64,000 bases of DNA from Nematostella vectensis (Eukaryota; Cnidaria; Anthozoa; Actiniaria; Edwardsiidae), in assembly GCF_932526225.1 (NCBI RefSeq), contig NC_064036.1:13013181-13077180 (forward strand), written 5' to 3'. Positions 1 to 13,400 of this stretch are shown here, piece by piece. The number at the start of each line of letters is the position of its first letter. Position 1 is the stretch's first letter. The notes beneath the pieces are model-generated. The model was not told the DNA's origin and made no database searches. It worked only from the letters and a program-made list of their open reading frames with translations. Both the position numbers and the translations under genes were made by a program.

Positions 1-1454
1 TCAGAACAAAAGGTTTTGAGCATTAGCTTAAAACATAATCGCAATATTTATAAAAACGTTTGAATACAGTATCTTGTTTACATTGAAAATTCGTTTGACT
101 TTTGCAAGATATTCAAGTTTTTAACGTACAGTAAATATCAAAGACAATAATGAAGAAACTCATGCGCAGTGTGAAGCTGGTGTTAATTATTAGTATATCC
201 TTTCAGGATCGTGGAAAATAAAATTATGATATGACAAATACAGAATTCAAATAGCTCCCTTCTAAAAAAAATAATGATTTTTTTAAAAGTAGCCTTTTTG
301 TTTAAGTACAGGGGATGTCATTCAGATAGATTCCATAAAAAAGTCAATGATGTCAGTCTGACATTTTGAAGATATTTTTCATGGATCGGTGTTTATACAG
401 TCTCATGTTTGTGGATGGTTTGTGTCTGACCATGGTTTGTAAAATCATTTTTTAAAAGGCTTCTGTTTAGTCTTGCGACGTTTTCTCATACACGTTATGA
501 AATTGAAAAATCAATTTGTTTAAAAACATTTTTATTTGATGTCATTTAGGATTATTCTTATTTACTTATGCAATATCAAATTCATTAACACATTTTAAGT
601 ATAATCGTGGAATCAATTATTGGTCCACCTAGTTTTTGGCTGCCAAAAAATCTGAATACTGATTTCCTTATATGCTGCATTTCACATACATTGATTGGAA
701 TTATATAATGAACAAGATTTAGATGTATTTTGAACGAAATTCCATGAATTGAAAATTTTCTCATGTATTTGTGTTAGCTAAATCTGCCATGATTTTTATT
801 TTAGAAAGTGATATGATATAATGTCATATATAGGCCTGAGAACAGTATTTGTCCAAACTTCCATGAGTAAAAAAAACAGGAACTAGAAATTGCAATGTAT
901 AGCATGGCTCTTCCAAATACCCTTTCATGGATTCTCGTGCAAGTAGCCATGTTATAACTGTGACAGATTAAAGGTAATATACGATATAGCTTTCGGATTT
1001 TTATATTTAACTATATAATTGAGCAAAGATATTGTGACAGAGGACCCATTTCAGCATAATATGTATAATATACACCTATTTCACAAAAGTTTGTATGTGC
1101 AAATGGCAAATGGTAAATGGCTTATGGGTACTAATTATTGGTAAAATTAAAGGTGTTCAATAAAGTCCAGCAACGCAGCCCAAACATTGGTAACCTTTAA
1201 CAGATAATTGTCTTGATTTATTCATATTCTTCAAGACGCATGGTTACTTTTGGTCATAGAACTGCCATTTGCCATTTGCCAATTGCAACTGACAACCTCT
1301 ATTGTAATAGATGTATATTGGTTCTTTCATTTTTTTTAAAGAGTATTTGTTTTTGTGCTTAGCAGTGAAATGCCAGGGAGACATTGCTTTATAGTTTATT
1401 ATTGTTTGGTCTCATATCTTATTACATGTAAGTATATATACTGCATTCTTTCAG
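1..1454. other. CEP152 intron or upstream region without recognisable gene
   Basis: AT-rich sequence. No exon matching the start of CEP152 was found, so the initiation codon is probably upstream of the window. The only structured element I see is the MITE copy at 1071-1317. Confidence 0.5.
1071..1317. mobile_element. MITE with CACCTATTTCA termini, copy 1
   Basis: About 250 bp starting tacacctatttca and ending taatagatgtata (imperfect inverted). The inner parts are built from the palindromic words aaatggcaaatgg and gccatttgccatttg. Further copies at 16088-16347 and 32499-32800 share the interior (ggtaacc, cattggta, caataaagtccagcaa). Non-coding and non-autonomous. Confidence 0.7.
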
Positions 1455-4400
1455 GCAATAGAAGATGAAGATGAGGCTGCCCTTGATAAAGAAGACCAAG
1501 AAAGGGAGCAGGAGGTACTGTACAGTATGTGTGAACAGTATTTTCATATAACCCTTATCTTACTAAAACACTGATTGCTTTATCAACTTCTTGAATTATA
1601 CTTTCTTTTTCAAACCTGATAAATATTTTTTTGGTAAAATATTTTGTTTCATTCCAAAATAATGTGATATTCAGCATTGGTTGTTGTTGATAATTTTTCA
1701 ATGACGGAAAATTCTCTCTCATTTTTATGCAGGTGGTACTTTTGAATTGGGATTATGCAACAGAACACCTTTAGCCCAGTGTCTTGTTCTATAGTTCTTA
1801 GGCTTGACAGGCCAAATTATCACTTTTCTATTAGTTTCTGTCAAATTGTCAGTACAAATATCTACTGTTTTTTGTTTTTATTTGGCAAATTTACATTTTT
1901 AGGATGATACAAAAAGTATAGTTTGACAGCACTGTTTGCAGAATTGAACTTTCCTTTGAAGAATGCAGAAGCAAAAGTTGTTATTTCCTTACTGTATTCC
2001 AACTCCATTAGATTATATGTTTTTGTTTCAGAAAAGACTAAAGATGCATCAGTTATTTCTAGTCTAATGAAAATTGGCACTTTTATAATAAAGTCTAAAA
2101 TGATTGAGGAGAGAATAATAGCAATTGTGACAGGAAAATTACGAGAGGAAGTGGAGTATTATGCAAGACAACAGCTTTTGGTGATTTACCCCCCTTTGGG
2201 CACCTAGCTTAAAGGGATTAATTGCTCAAGCCAGCATATTGTATTTCAGTTATCTCTAGTCTTGATTGCTAGCACACGTTCACAGCTTCACTCTATAATT
2301 CTTTGTTCTTTTCAACGTTTATATATCAAGCTCATATTTTCCCGCCCTCCCACCCTGGGCTTTGTGTGAAGGGTGGCAGAGAGGTTTATTATTATTATTT
2401 TAGTTTTTCATTTATCAGTTTGTAGTGATTTTATAATAAACTTCTCTTATGCCAAACACAAAACAGTGTCAGTGGTTTATGTTGGGTTGAGGAATTATCA
2501 CTGTATGCAGAGGAAATTTATATTATCTGTACCTTCTTTACCTGGTCTGCAGTGATTGCAGCTGTTGTGGTGTCCCTCCTATGTGTGTTTGTCTAAAAAA
2601 GTGAGACTTGTTAGTCTAATGCTAGACGAATTCATTATTTTTATTAGATTTATTAATTATTCAACCAATACCTGCTATTGGCCAAGACTGAAAAGCTTGC
2701 AGGCTTTAAAATTATGGAAAACAATTTGAGGCTCTATAACATACAGCCAAAGCAAACGAGTTCAAGAAGATATCATACAGCAGTTCAATATTTTTCACTG
2801 CAAAATGTTGCCTTGTTTCTGGGCAGGCTGTACAGCCCACTAATCGACCAATTAGAGCACTTAGTGTTGTAGCTGTTTGATAAATGCTAATCCCTTTCTA
2901 CAGATCCGCAAACTCCTAGCTGATGAGCTGGATGATGACTTACTAGATGAAGACAATGCATCTTTTTCCTCTCACGATCTACGCAGCACAACAAACAGCC
3001 GAGCAAGTCAGCCTCTGGATGATTCTCTCAACTTACCACAAGATTCTGACTCCAATGAAATGGCCGATTTTCCTCCACGGCGAGGAGTGTATGAAAAACC
3101 ACCACTGATGACGCAAAAAGGATCTAACTTAATAAACCAGTCAGCCACTAGTATGCAAACCCATCACGGGTTCCAGTATGTTAGCTATAACAACCAGAAT
3201 ACTGGTCACTATCAAGACACTCGGCATCTCATGCCACACCCGGGCGATCCTGGCACTGTTCACAACCCTCCCCTCAATGGAAATAATTATCATGGCTATC
3301 ATGACGACGTGGAGATAGGCAGTTACAGCCCAGATACTAATAGCAACGAAGAACAATACAACGAGAACGGCTATGAATATAATGACCATTATGGAGCTAA
3401 CCACCAAGGCAGTTACCACAGTGATCCAAACAGTTTCCATGGTGACCAAAACAGCTATAATGGTGATCAGGGTAGTTACCATGGTGATCAGGACAATCAC
3501 CATGACAATCAGGGTAGCTACCATGGTAACCAGGAGAGTTACCACGGTTACCAGGATGGTTACCATGGTGATGATCAGAATGGTAACCATGGCAAACAGG
3601 ACAGTTACCATGGTGATCATGGTACTTACCATGGTGATCAGGGTAGTTATTATGGTAGTCAGGGTAGTTACCATGGTAATGATTATCCTTTTGGTGACGA
3701 GAGTATCCAGTTTCATTCATACCACGAAGATCAGCATGCTGAACATAGTAGCAGTAGCAAGCAGGGCGGAGGAGAAGGCTTGCATAAGCAGGACGTCTCA
3801 CAGGTATGTACAATTCATTGACATTATTTATCTAGTAAATATATTTGAAGATGGTAACATGGGGAGTAGTTACCTAGCCTACTGGAAAGGAATTGCTTGG
3901 GTTACAAACATCTGACTCCAAAAACTGATGTATACCTAACAGACAAAATTTAGAATTCTTCTCTGTCTGATGAATTTGCATGCCCCAAACGTTTTTAGAT
4001 AAGGGTACATGTATACACTTATTACAAAAATACTGGACCCTAGGCTAGGTATGTAGACTCACTATTTGTGAGCTTACTTCATTATAGTTAACCATTTGTT
4101 TGTCCAAACCATTTCCAGACTCCTTCGTTTCCTGGCAACTACAGAGTCCAGTACGTACCAGGGTACAAGCCTAAGGCCGCACCTTACCAGGACCAAGTGG
4201 AGAGATCTGGTCAAGAGGATGTCAGAAAACCTGTGCCGCTACCTGGTCAGTCAGGACCAAACACTGTTTGGCGAGACATGCGGCAGCAGACAGACAAAGG
4301 TAAAGCCATGCCTAAACAGCCAAATAGAAAAAAAATAGCCAAACAGTTGTGCCCAATGGTACCAAGCCACAAACAGTAGCCATGCACACCTCTTGGCCAA

Positions 4401-7400
4401 CAAAATTGGTCCTTTCTTGGTCAAAAATCTCGAGATTTTACACATTTTCACAAAGTATCTATACCTGCACACCACCTCTTCCACCCCCCCAGCAAACCAT
4501 TGCTTAAGGCCAGATGCTTGTGCTATTTGTAGGCCATTATGGGAAATGCTGTGAAGCTGTTTACCAACATCACAGTACCCTTGTCTTTTTGTGAAGCATG
4601 TTAAGTGGTCTGGCTTTAAAGAGCTACTGTCAGCCATACCTTTGTTATGTATTGTCTTTAACCAATATTGGAAGTCAAATGAGAGGAGAGGAAATCTTGA
4701 CAGGAAATCTTGCAATTACTACCTAAAAATAAAATTATATGGTTTATATACCAAATACAATTGGAAATATCCCAACAACTTACCCAAATCAGCTGAGGGG
4801 AATGGATGCTTTTTCACACTTGGTACTTTGCTAAATGACAACATGGCTGCTGGCAGAGGCTCATTAAGATTCTTTTGTTTTGTTACCTTTATCGTAACCA
4901 TTGCCAATGATCTTGATCTTCACTTTTGACTCCGAAATAGACTCCTCCCCAGCTCCAACCGATCCCAGTGAGTATGGTGGTTCCCAGAAACCCGACACCC
5001 AGCAGTCAACTAATGCTGCACAGCTGCAAGTGCTCTACCAAGCCAGGGGAAGGAAGATAGAAGAGCTGAATAATAAACTGCAAAAACAAGAGGAGGAATT
5101 GGGACGACAGATCCGAGTACTCAATCACCAGCTCATGATGGTCAAAGGTACATTCTCTATTTTGAACCCTTGCTGAAGAGCCTTTGTACAGTATATTTGT
5201 TGTTTTGAGCCTTTGTGAAGAGGTTTAGTATATTTGCTAGTTACATTTGCTATTCTGAGCATTGGTACCTTTGCTATTATATTTGCTATTCTGAGCATAG
5301 GGGGGGGCATAGCTAGCAAATAGAGGCAGGGGGGCATAGCTAGCAAAGGGAGGCAGGGAGGGGCATAGCTAGCAAAGAGAGGCAGGGGGCCATAGCTAGC
5401 AAAGGGGTCAGGGGGGCCATAGCTAGCAAAGGGAGGCAGAGGGCATAGCTAGCAAAGGGAGGCAGGGGGGGCATAGCTAGCAAAGGGAGGCAATGGGGGC
5501 CATAGCTAGCAAAGGGAGGCAGGGGGGGCATAGCTAGCGAAGGGAGGCAGGGGGGGCCATAGCTAGCAAAGGGAGGCAGCGGGCCATAGCTAGCAAAGGG
5601 GGCAGGGGGGCCATAGCTAGCAAAGGGAGGCAGGGGGGCCATAGCTAGCAAAGGGAGGCGGGGAGGGGCATAGCTAGCAAATAGAGGCAAGGAGGGGCAT
5701 AGCTAGCAAGTGGAGGCAGAGGGGGTCACCAGGGGCATAGCTAGCACGGCAGGGGTGCATAGCTAGCAAAGGGAGGAAGGGGGGTCACCAGGGCATAGCA
5801 AGCAAGGGGGGGCAGGTATTTTTAATGCATTATAAAGGTATAATGACCTGCCCCCAAGTCAAAGTTTCTAGTTTTAGCCATGATAACTCTGTAATTGCAG
5901 TGAGAAAAATGCTTTACCTAGGGAACCTAGGGAAAAAAGGCAGTTTGCATTTGCAAATCTAGGTTTGTATAGCTGGCTCCAAACTGCTTCTTATTGATTG
6001 CATTTCAGATGAACATGCTGGCATGGCTACTAGTCTAGAACAGGCACAGCAGATCGCACAGCAAAGCAAACAGGACATCAGTCGAGTGGAGGACAAGCTT
6101 GAAGCATCTCAGAAGAAAATTTCTCAAATACAGCAAGAGAAGCAACAGGTTAGGATGTGCTGGGTTTGTGCTAGACTAGGATGGGTTAGGCTATGATGGC
6201 TAGGTTAGGATGGGCTAAAGACCTGGCTAAACATTCAAACATGTTCGTCAAACATTGAAATCGAACTCTCGTGTGAGCATGTTTCGTGAGGTGGCTAAAC
6301 AAAAAACATTTTCATAAAACATGAGCGTGTGCACTTTTTCCGTTATGATTACGCGAGAGATCAAAGTGGCGCCATTGGAATTTCGAGCTGGGGTTTGATA
6401 AAAACACGAAGCGTGCGCAACGTTTTGTGTGATGAGTGGAAAAATGATAAAACATTTGCGTTCAATGCAAAGTGTTTGATGAAAATGTTTTGATCTTGTT
6501 CAAACATCTGTACGTGTTGTGGAAGCCAATTGAGTGCCATGTTTTGTGGGTGGCTAAACGTACAAACATTTGCCTCAAACGCAATGTTTGACAAACATGC
6601 TTGAATGTTTAGCCATGCCTTAAGTTTGTGCTAGCTCAGGATGTGCTATGTTAGGATGAGTTAGGTTAGGATTTAATATGTTAGGGTGTGCAAGGCTAGG
6701 ATGTCTTATCATAATTCATGACTAATGGCTTGTCCACAAACAAGACTTTTTATCTCTAATTCTGGGTTGATAAGACACAGTATCAAGTCAAAGGCACAAG
6801 GATGCATTTTCCAGTTTTCATTTTCAGCTTTTTTCAAATGTCTGCCACTTCTATACAACTTGATTTGTAGATCATGTTTTTAATGGTACTTTTTTAATAA
6901 GCTATGTGCACACGTGAACTCTAAGTAAACAGCTACAGTAGACTTGATTTGTAAACATCATAGACAATAAGCAAACATTCATAGAGGTTGTGTAAACACA
7001 AACTGTGTCTATATTGATGATCCATCATCAAACCTTATTGAAATTCCTGTATGTAAAAAGGGATGTTTTACAAGATTCAAGTCACTCTATTTAATCCCTC
7101 CTGTTAACCAGTTTTTGTCTATAACTAGTGCTATAGTAACAGTTTAGTTATAGATTCAAATCAAGCTATATGTTTTTGTCTTTTTGCTCAGACTGAGGAG
7201 ATGTTACATACTGCCAACTCAACTATTGACAGCCTAAACGAGCAGCTGTCCCAGATGACAAGAGCAGATGCCCTTACCAAGGCACGCGAGCAGCACGAAT
7301 CCATCCTTAATGCTGCAAGGAAGCGACAGGAAGAAGAGATTCTCAGACTCAAGCAAAAACTTGATGAGTCGCGCTTGTCACTTGACTGGAAGGTATCTTG

Positions 7401-10400
7401 TGCAGTGCAGCAAAGAAATTAGTATTTATCAGATACTAATTAGTATTATGAGATGCTTCATTTTTTGTTAAGTTTGTAATTTTATATTTTGTGGTGTGAG
7501 CACTGCTTGATTTAGGTAACTGCTTATCTGTAGCAAACATATTTTTTGCATTGGCAGACAGAGGAATCAAACAGATTAAGAGATGAGGTCCTTGAGAAAG
7601 GTGACATAATCAATCGATTGACGAAAACCCTGGACGACACACAAAGACAATGTCAGGAGCTGGTGAGAACAGGTAAGACTTTAAAACAGTACTTTTTATA
7701 TAGAACTATACACATGCAGTACTATACACATGTTGTAGGATACACATGCTGTACCACACACATGCAGAACTATACACATACTGTAATATATGCATACACA
7801 CAGTGCTATACACATGCAGTGTCATACCTAACATAACATATCTGTAGCTATGATCTCTTGGCCTCTAAGAATACCCCTATAACTAACTACTTGGTGTAGA
7901 GTTGCTATTATAAAGAGCGAGACAGAGAGGGACAGTGGCAGAGATCACCTTCCATGTCTGATTTATCAGAATATGTGATCATCATTGTCTAGGGATGTCT
8001 GATTTATCAGAATATGTGATTGTCATTGTTAGGAACAGTAGCAGAGGTCACCTCCCTGAGAAGTCAGCTTCGGGATGCCCTTGGTGCCAGGGCAACTGCT
8101 GAAAAGAGTGTGTCATCTTTCAAGGTATGTGTTATTCAAAACTCCTTTTATTTAACCTCCAGACAAAACTACTTTCTAGCAAACTAGGGAAATAAATAGA
8201 GAGCTATTTGTTTATATGCATCAGACAAAGCCCAACTGACTCGCAAACTCCCTGCCACCTGTAGAGTGTGGTCCAATCTAGTAGGCAATTGGTAGGGAAC
8301 TGCAGACATGATGTAGAATATCAGGTGGTCTATGTAGGCATGGTGGCATGTATAGGCGTGGTGGTCTTTACTTTCCAAGGACTAAAAATCCATCAAGGGC
8401 ATTGCCATGTCTCCCCTGTTGGCATGCTGTGGATCATGGCCTCATGTTTATCTGTTTGCATGTCCAGAATGAAGTAACAGACTTACAGGAGCAGTTGAGT
8501 GTGTATCAAAATGCTCTCAAGTATGGATTTGGTGGGGATGCAGCGGATGCATCAGAGTCTTTCAGTGTGGCCAGGAACCTCGACGCAGAGAGCTGGGCTA
8601 CACCTAAACCAAACATGTAAGTGTTGTCAACTGAAGCTGATTAACTCCCTTTGCAGACCACCTTAAACAGTCTGCAGGTTTCTGCATTAATACAAAATCT
8701 TTTGTGTTTATGCTTGACTCAAGAATTATTGGCTTTTAATAGATTATTTTTTGATGCTGTGCTCAGCTGATACACACAATTGATTTTTGTTTGCCTACAG
8801 TTTTTCAGGGCCAGTGCAAAGTTCATCTTATTTTTATGTCTGTCTTCAGAACCAATGATTCCCAGCAGGCTGTGGATGGTTTGCGTCGTGAATTAGGGCG
8901 CAGCATGGAAATGGTTAGTGCTAAGGCAGAGAGAATAAAAAAACTGGAGGCAGAGGTAGCAGACCTCCAGAGCATGGTTGAGCAAGACAGACAGCGGGCA
9001 GAGAGAATGGAAAAGCTTGCGTTGGAGCATGAGGTGTGTATAAATACATGTAACAGACAATGGGCAGAGAGATACACATTCGTTGGAGCATTAGATGTGT
9101 ATAAATGACATAGCAGGTTGAGAGAATAGAGAGGCTTTCATTGGAACATGAGGTCTGTATGAATAACAGACAATAGGCAAAGAGAGTGGAGATGCTTGCA
9201 TTGGAGTATGAGGTCAAAGGGTCAAGGGCGGTGTGTTGGGCACAGTACAGTAGGGTGAGTAGGGAAATGATAAAGAGAAAAGGGCAGAGGAAAGAGTAAA
9301 AATGGAAGAGTGATTAGGAAAGGGTAAATGGCTTCAAGCAAACAGTTAACAATGCTCCTTTATTATTGTCATCATCAGAAAAAAGTGCAACAGTTGGAAA
9401 CAGAACTACAGTCGAAATCATCAGGACAAGGTACTATTGAACCACCCAGCATAACATAGTTTTCTGAAAGAATCTTGATCCATGCACTACTCTCACAAAT
9501 AATTAGCCAAAGAAAATGCTTGTTTAATTGCTCACTTCTTTGTATTGGGATTCCTGTCATTCAGAATATTTCTTTTGAATAGCAAAATTTTTTTTCATTA
9601 CTTGCTCCTTTGTCAACATACTTTCATTGTCATTTTGTGATTGCAGGTGGAGCAAATGAAGCAATCATCAAAGAGATGGAACAACTAAGACAGGAGCAGC
9701 AGGTACTAGATAGATCTGCTCCTGGTTCTACCCAACAGGCAGTTGACCAGATCAATAAGCAGTAAAGGGAAATCAGTTTTAGTTAAATCATGAGATTTGC
9801 CATTTACTTGTTCAGTTTCACAAGTAGCTGTTTTCTTGGGCTCCTTGCCCTCTTTTCCTTATATTATGTGTTTTTTTTCAGGACTACCAGCACAAGTTGG
9901 ACAAGTTGACCCATGCAGAACAGGAACTAGAGGAAGAGAATAAGAACCTCAGACAACACATGGCAGAGGCAAGTAGGACCAGCCTAAAGTAAATTACCCA
10001 CCCTTCTCCGTCACCTCTCCAAACAGACATAGAAATGTAGTATAAGCAGGTAGGACCAACCTTCCTCTCTCTAAATACACAGACGGATATGGCAGAGGCA
10101 AGAAGGACCAGCCTAAAGTAAATTGCCCCCCCACCCCCCATCCATCCACACGCAAATATGGCAAAGACAATCTCCACCCCCTCTGTGCTAAGCATATGGT
10201 AGGAAAATGGTAGGCACAAATATGTTAGGCACATATATGTTAGTCACATATATTGTAGTCTCAAATTGTGTAGGAACAAGTAAAGTAGATACAAATGTTC
10301 AGCTCTTTCTCCACCTCATTAGCACACATGCCCATGTTGCCTTACAGAGGCAAGGAACCTCCCCCATGTACCTGCATTAAGAGCTATTCAGAGGTAGCAC

Positions 10401-13400
10401 TATGAAAAATAACAAATAATTTTGTCTACACAGATGGTCAAGGAGTTTGATCAAGACAAGCAAACCAGCTTAGAAAAGTAAGCTGCTCTGGTTACATGCA
10501 ATACAAAATGGGGAAACAAAAAGAAAAATATTGTGCTATTATATAGCTTTTAAACAATAAATCTTAGTAATACATATAGAAAAACCCAGACAAAATTGTG
10601 ACAAATGAATAATGAGCATTTTTCCCTATTATTTATTTGTTTATTTGTTACTTCCTTTTCTTAGGTGCAGGGAAGCCTGTCTTCAGTTACATGAGGACAG
10701 TAAGGCCAGACTTCGCACAGAACTAGAGAGTGAGCATCAAAAAGCCATCAAGGAATTGAGGTAAGTATAAAATACTGTTGATATTTCTTTTCGCTGGTGC
10801 CTAACTTAATGGTTACAGTTATGATGCGCTCTGGATAGGATAGGGGGAATCGGCCCTTAAATGTGATTAAAGTGAGGTACAGTTGATTAGTGATTTATTT
10901 GGTGGAAGAAAAAGAATTTTAGAGAGAATTACCTTGAATTATACATAAATCCAATAACAATTAAGATGAGTTTCAGCGAGGTCCAATTGTATGGTGGCCC
11001 ATCATTTTTTAAACATTTTTCTCAAACATGAAAAAAAAATCGGGGAAAAAATTTTAGAAATTAAAAAAAAATCTGAGAAAAAATATTCAAGAAGTAAAAA
11101 TCTATGGAAAAAAATAAAACTGAATGAAAATGGAAAAAATAGACAAATTAGAAAAAATATATATGGAAAATTCTAGTAAGAAAAAAATGTATTAAAAAAC
11201 TAGTATGAAAAAATAAAAACTTCTAGTAAGAAAAAAAAGTTGAAAAAATCTATAAGAAAAAATAAAGTTGAAAAAAAAAATGAATAGGAAAATAATTTTA
11301 TACAATTTTTGAGAAAAAAAATCTTGAAAACAATAACTTTAGTAAAAAAAATCCATAAGAAAAAAAAGTTTGAGAAAACAAAGTTAAGTTAGCCCATGGT
11401 TATCATAGCCAGCAGAGGTTCTTCGGTGAGTACTTAATATAGCCATACTTTGTCGGAAATAACTGGGTCGATTTTTTCCTGCTAGCAGAGGCTTTTCCCT
11501 TGTATCTATCTTTACATTGGCCTGTTTATTTGCTATTCGGTGTGTGCGCGGTGTTCTGTTCTTGATACAAAAACAACTCGGCTACGTGACACACACAGAC
11601 GCGAATTACTATGATCAAAGAGTCACAGAAGAGAGAGCTTAGCTCGCAGGGTAGATCGTTTTGCTCTCAAGGCAATTTCTTAACTTTAAGTATACTTAAA
11701 ACTATCCGGTGCTCTGAAGTTTGTTTGGGAGTAAACGGCCAAAAGTATGAATACAAAAGTCCGGAAGTTACAAACAGATTTAAACATGGTCGAATTTGTC
11801 AATCGCTTTTTGCCAGCAAAACCAAGTAAGAAATATGCTTACAAAAAAACTCCACTGAACAAGTATTTCTCCAACTTTTTTTTTCTTATAGATTTTTTTA
11901 TCTTCTTAAAGAATTGGTTTTAACCTTTTTTCTCAAATATTTTTTTAAACTTATTTTCCTATTCATTTTTTTTTCTTATAGATTTTTTCAACTTTTTTTT
12001 TCTTACTAGAAGTTTTTATTTTTTCATACTAGTTTTTTTTATACATTTTTTCTTACTAGATTTTTTTTCCTACTAGAATTTTCAAGTTTTTTTCTAATTT
12101 GTCTGGGTTTTTTTTTTGCATTTTCATTTTGTATTATTTTTTCCTTAGATTTTTACTTCTTGAATTGTTTTTTCCCCGATAATTCTTTAATTCTAATTTT
12201 TTTTCATGTTTGAGAAATGCTATAATAACGATACATTTTCTCCTACTAGATTTTTTTCCCGTAATTTTGTTCTTACTAGAATTTTCAAGTTAGTTTTTTT
12301 TTTCTAATTTTCTACATTTTTTCTTACTAGATTTTTTTTCCCGTAATTTTGTTCTTACTAGAATTTTCAAGATATTTTCTAATTTGTCTGGGTTTTTTTT
12401 TGCATTTTCATTTTGTATTATTTTTTCCTTAGATTTTTACTTCTTGAATTTTTTTTTTCTCCGATAATTTTTCAATTCTAATTTTTTTTTTCATGTTTGA
12501 GAAATGCTATAATAACGATACATTTTTTCCTACTAGATTTTTTTCCCGTAATTTTGTTCTTACTAGAATTTTCAAGTTAGTTTTTTTTTCTAATTTTCTA
12601 CATTTTTTCTTACTAGATTGTTTTCCCGTAATTTTGTTCTTACTAGAATTTTCAAGTTTTTTTCTAATTTGTCTGTTTTTTTTTTTTGCATTTTCATTTT
12701 GTATTATTTTTTACTTAGATTTTTTCTTCTTGAATTGTTTTTTCTCCGATAATTTTTCAATTCTAATTTTTTTTTTCATGTTTGAGAAATGCTATGATAA
12801 CGATGGGCCACCATACAATTGTGCTTTGAGGGAGAATTGATTGAGGATCCATTGTCTCTAGCGACTCTATTGAGGAAAAGAATGACGAGCTGATCAGAGT
12901 AAAGGAATGCTACATTCAGTTGAGAGAGGAGAGCCGTACAGCGGAGCAGATAATACGACAGGAGATGGAGAAAGAGAGAGAGCACCTACTATCAAAGGTA
13001 GGTCTCCTGAAAATGACCATATCTTCAAAGCAAGCCCACTTGTAACGATTGTACTACCAGCTCAACCAATACTTATGAAAATGAAATGTTTCAAGAATAA
13101 GCAGTGCTAAATAAATAGGTTATTGGCTGTCTGAAATCATAAACTGCACAATTTTGCAAACATGGATGTAAAGTTAAGACAATCTAAGGAACACATTTGA
13201 TAACAGAATACATACCTTCGTGTTATTAAGGACAAATATTGAAATTGTTTATTTTCTGTGAAGTTTTATCAACTTTAAGAAGAAAACTGAGATAATGTTC
13301 TGTGGGTCACAATGGTGCCTTTGTTAATGGTCATCTACTGTATAGAAAATAAGTGAAAGGCGTTGACCAATGTTTTTTTTATGTCAAAAGTCTTTGAAGG

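Noticed and set aside
1923-2207. 94-codon open frame in the CEP152 intron between 1514 and 2904
   Set aside because: AT-rich, no coiled-coil or CEP152 similarity, and including it would not match family structure.
3141-3716. Long open frames opposite and out of frame to CEP152 exon 2
   Set aside because: They arise from the 21-24-bp coding repeat being stop-free in several frames; the true frame has phased splice sites and CEP152 homology.
5340-5690. 116-codon minus-strand frame rich in Pro/Leu/Ala/Ser
   Set aside because: Pure translation of the GCTAGCAAAGGGAGG minisatellite; no gene context.
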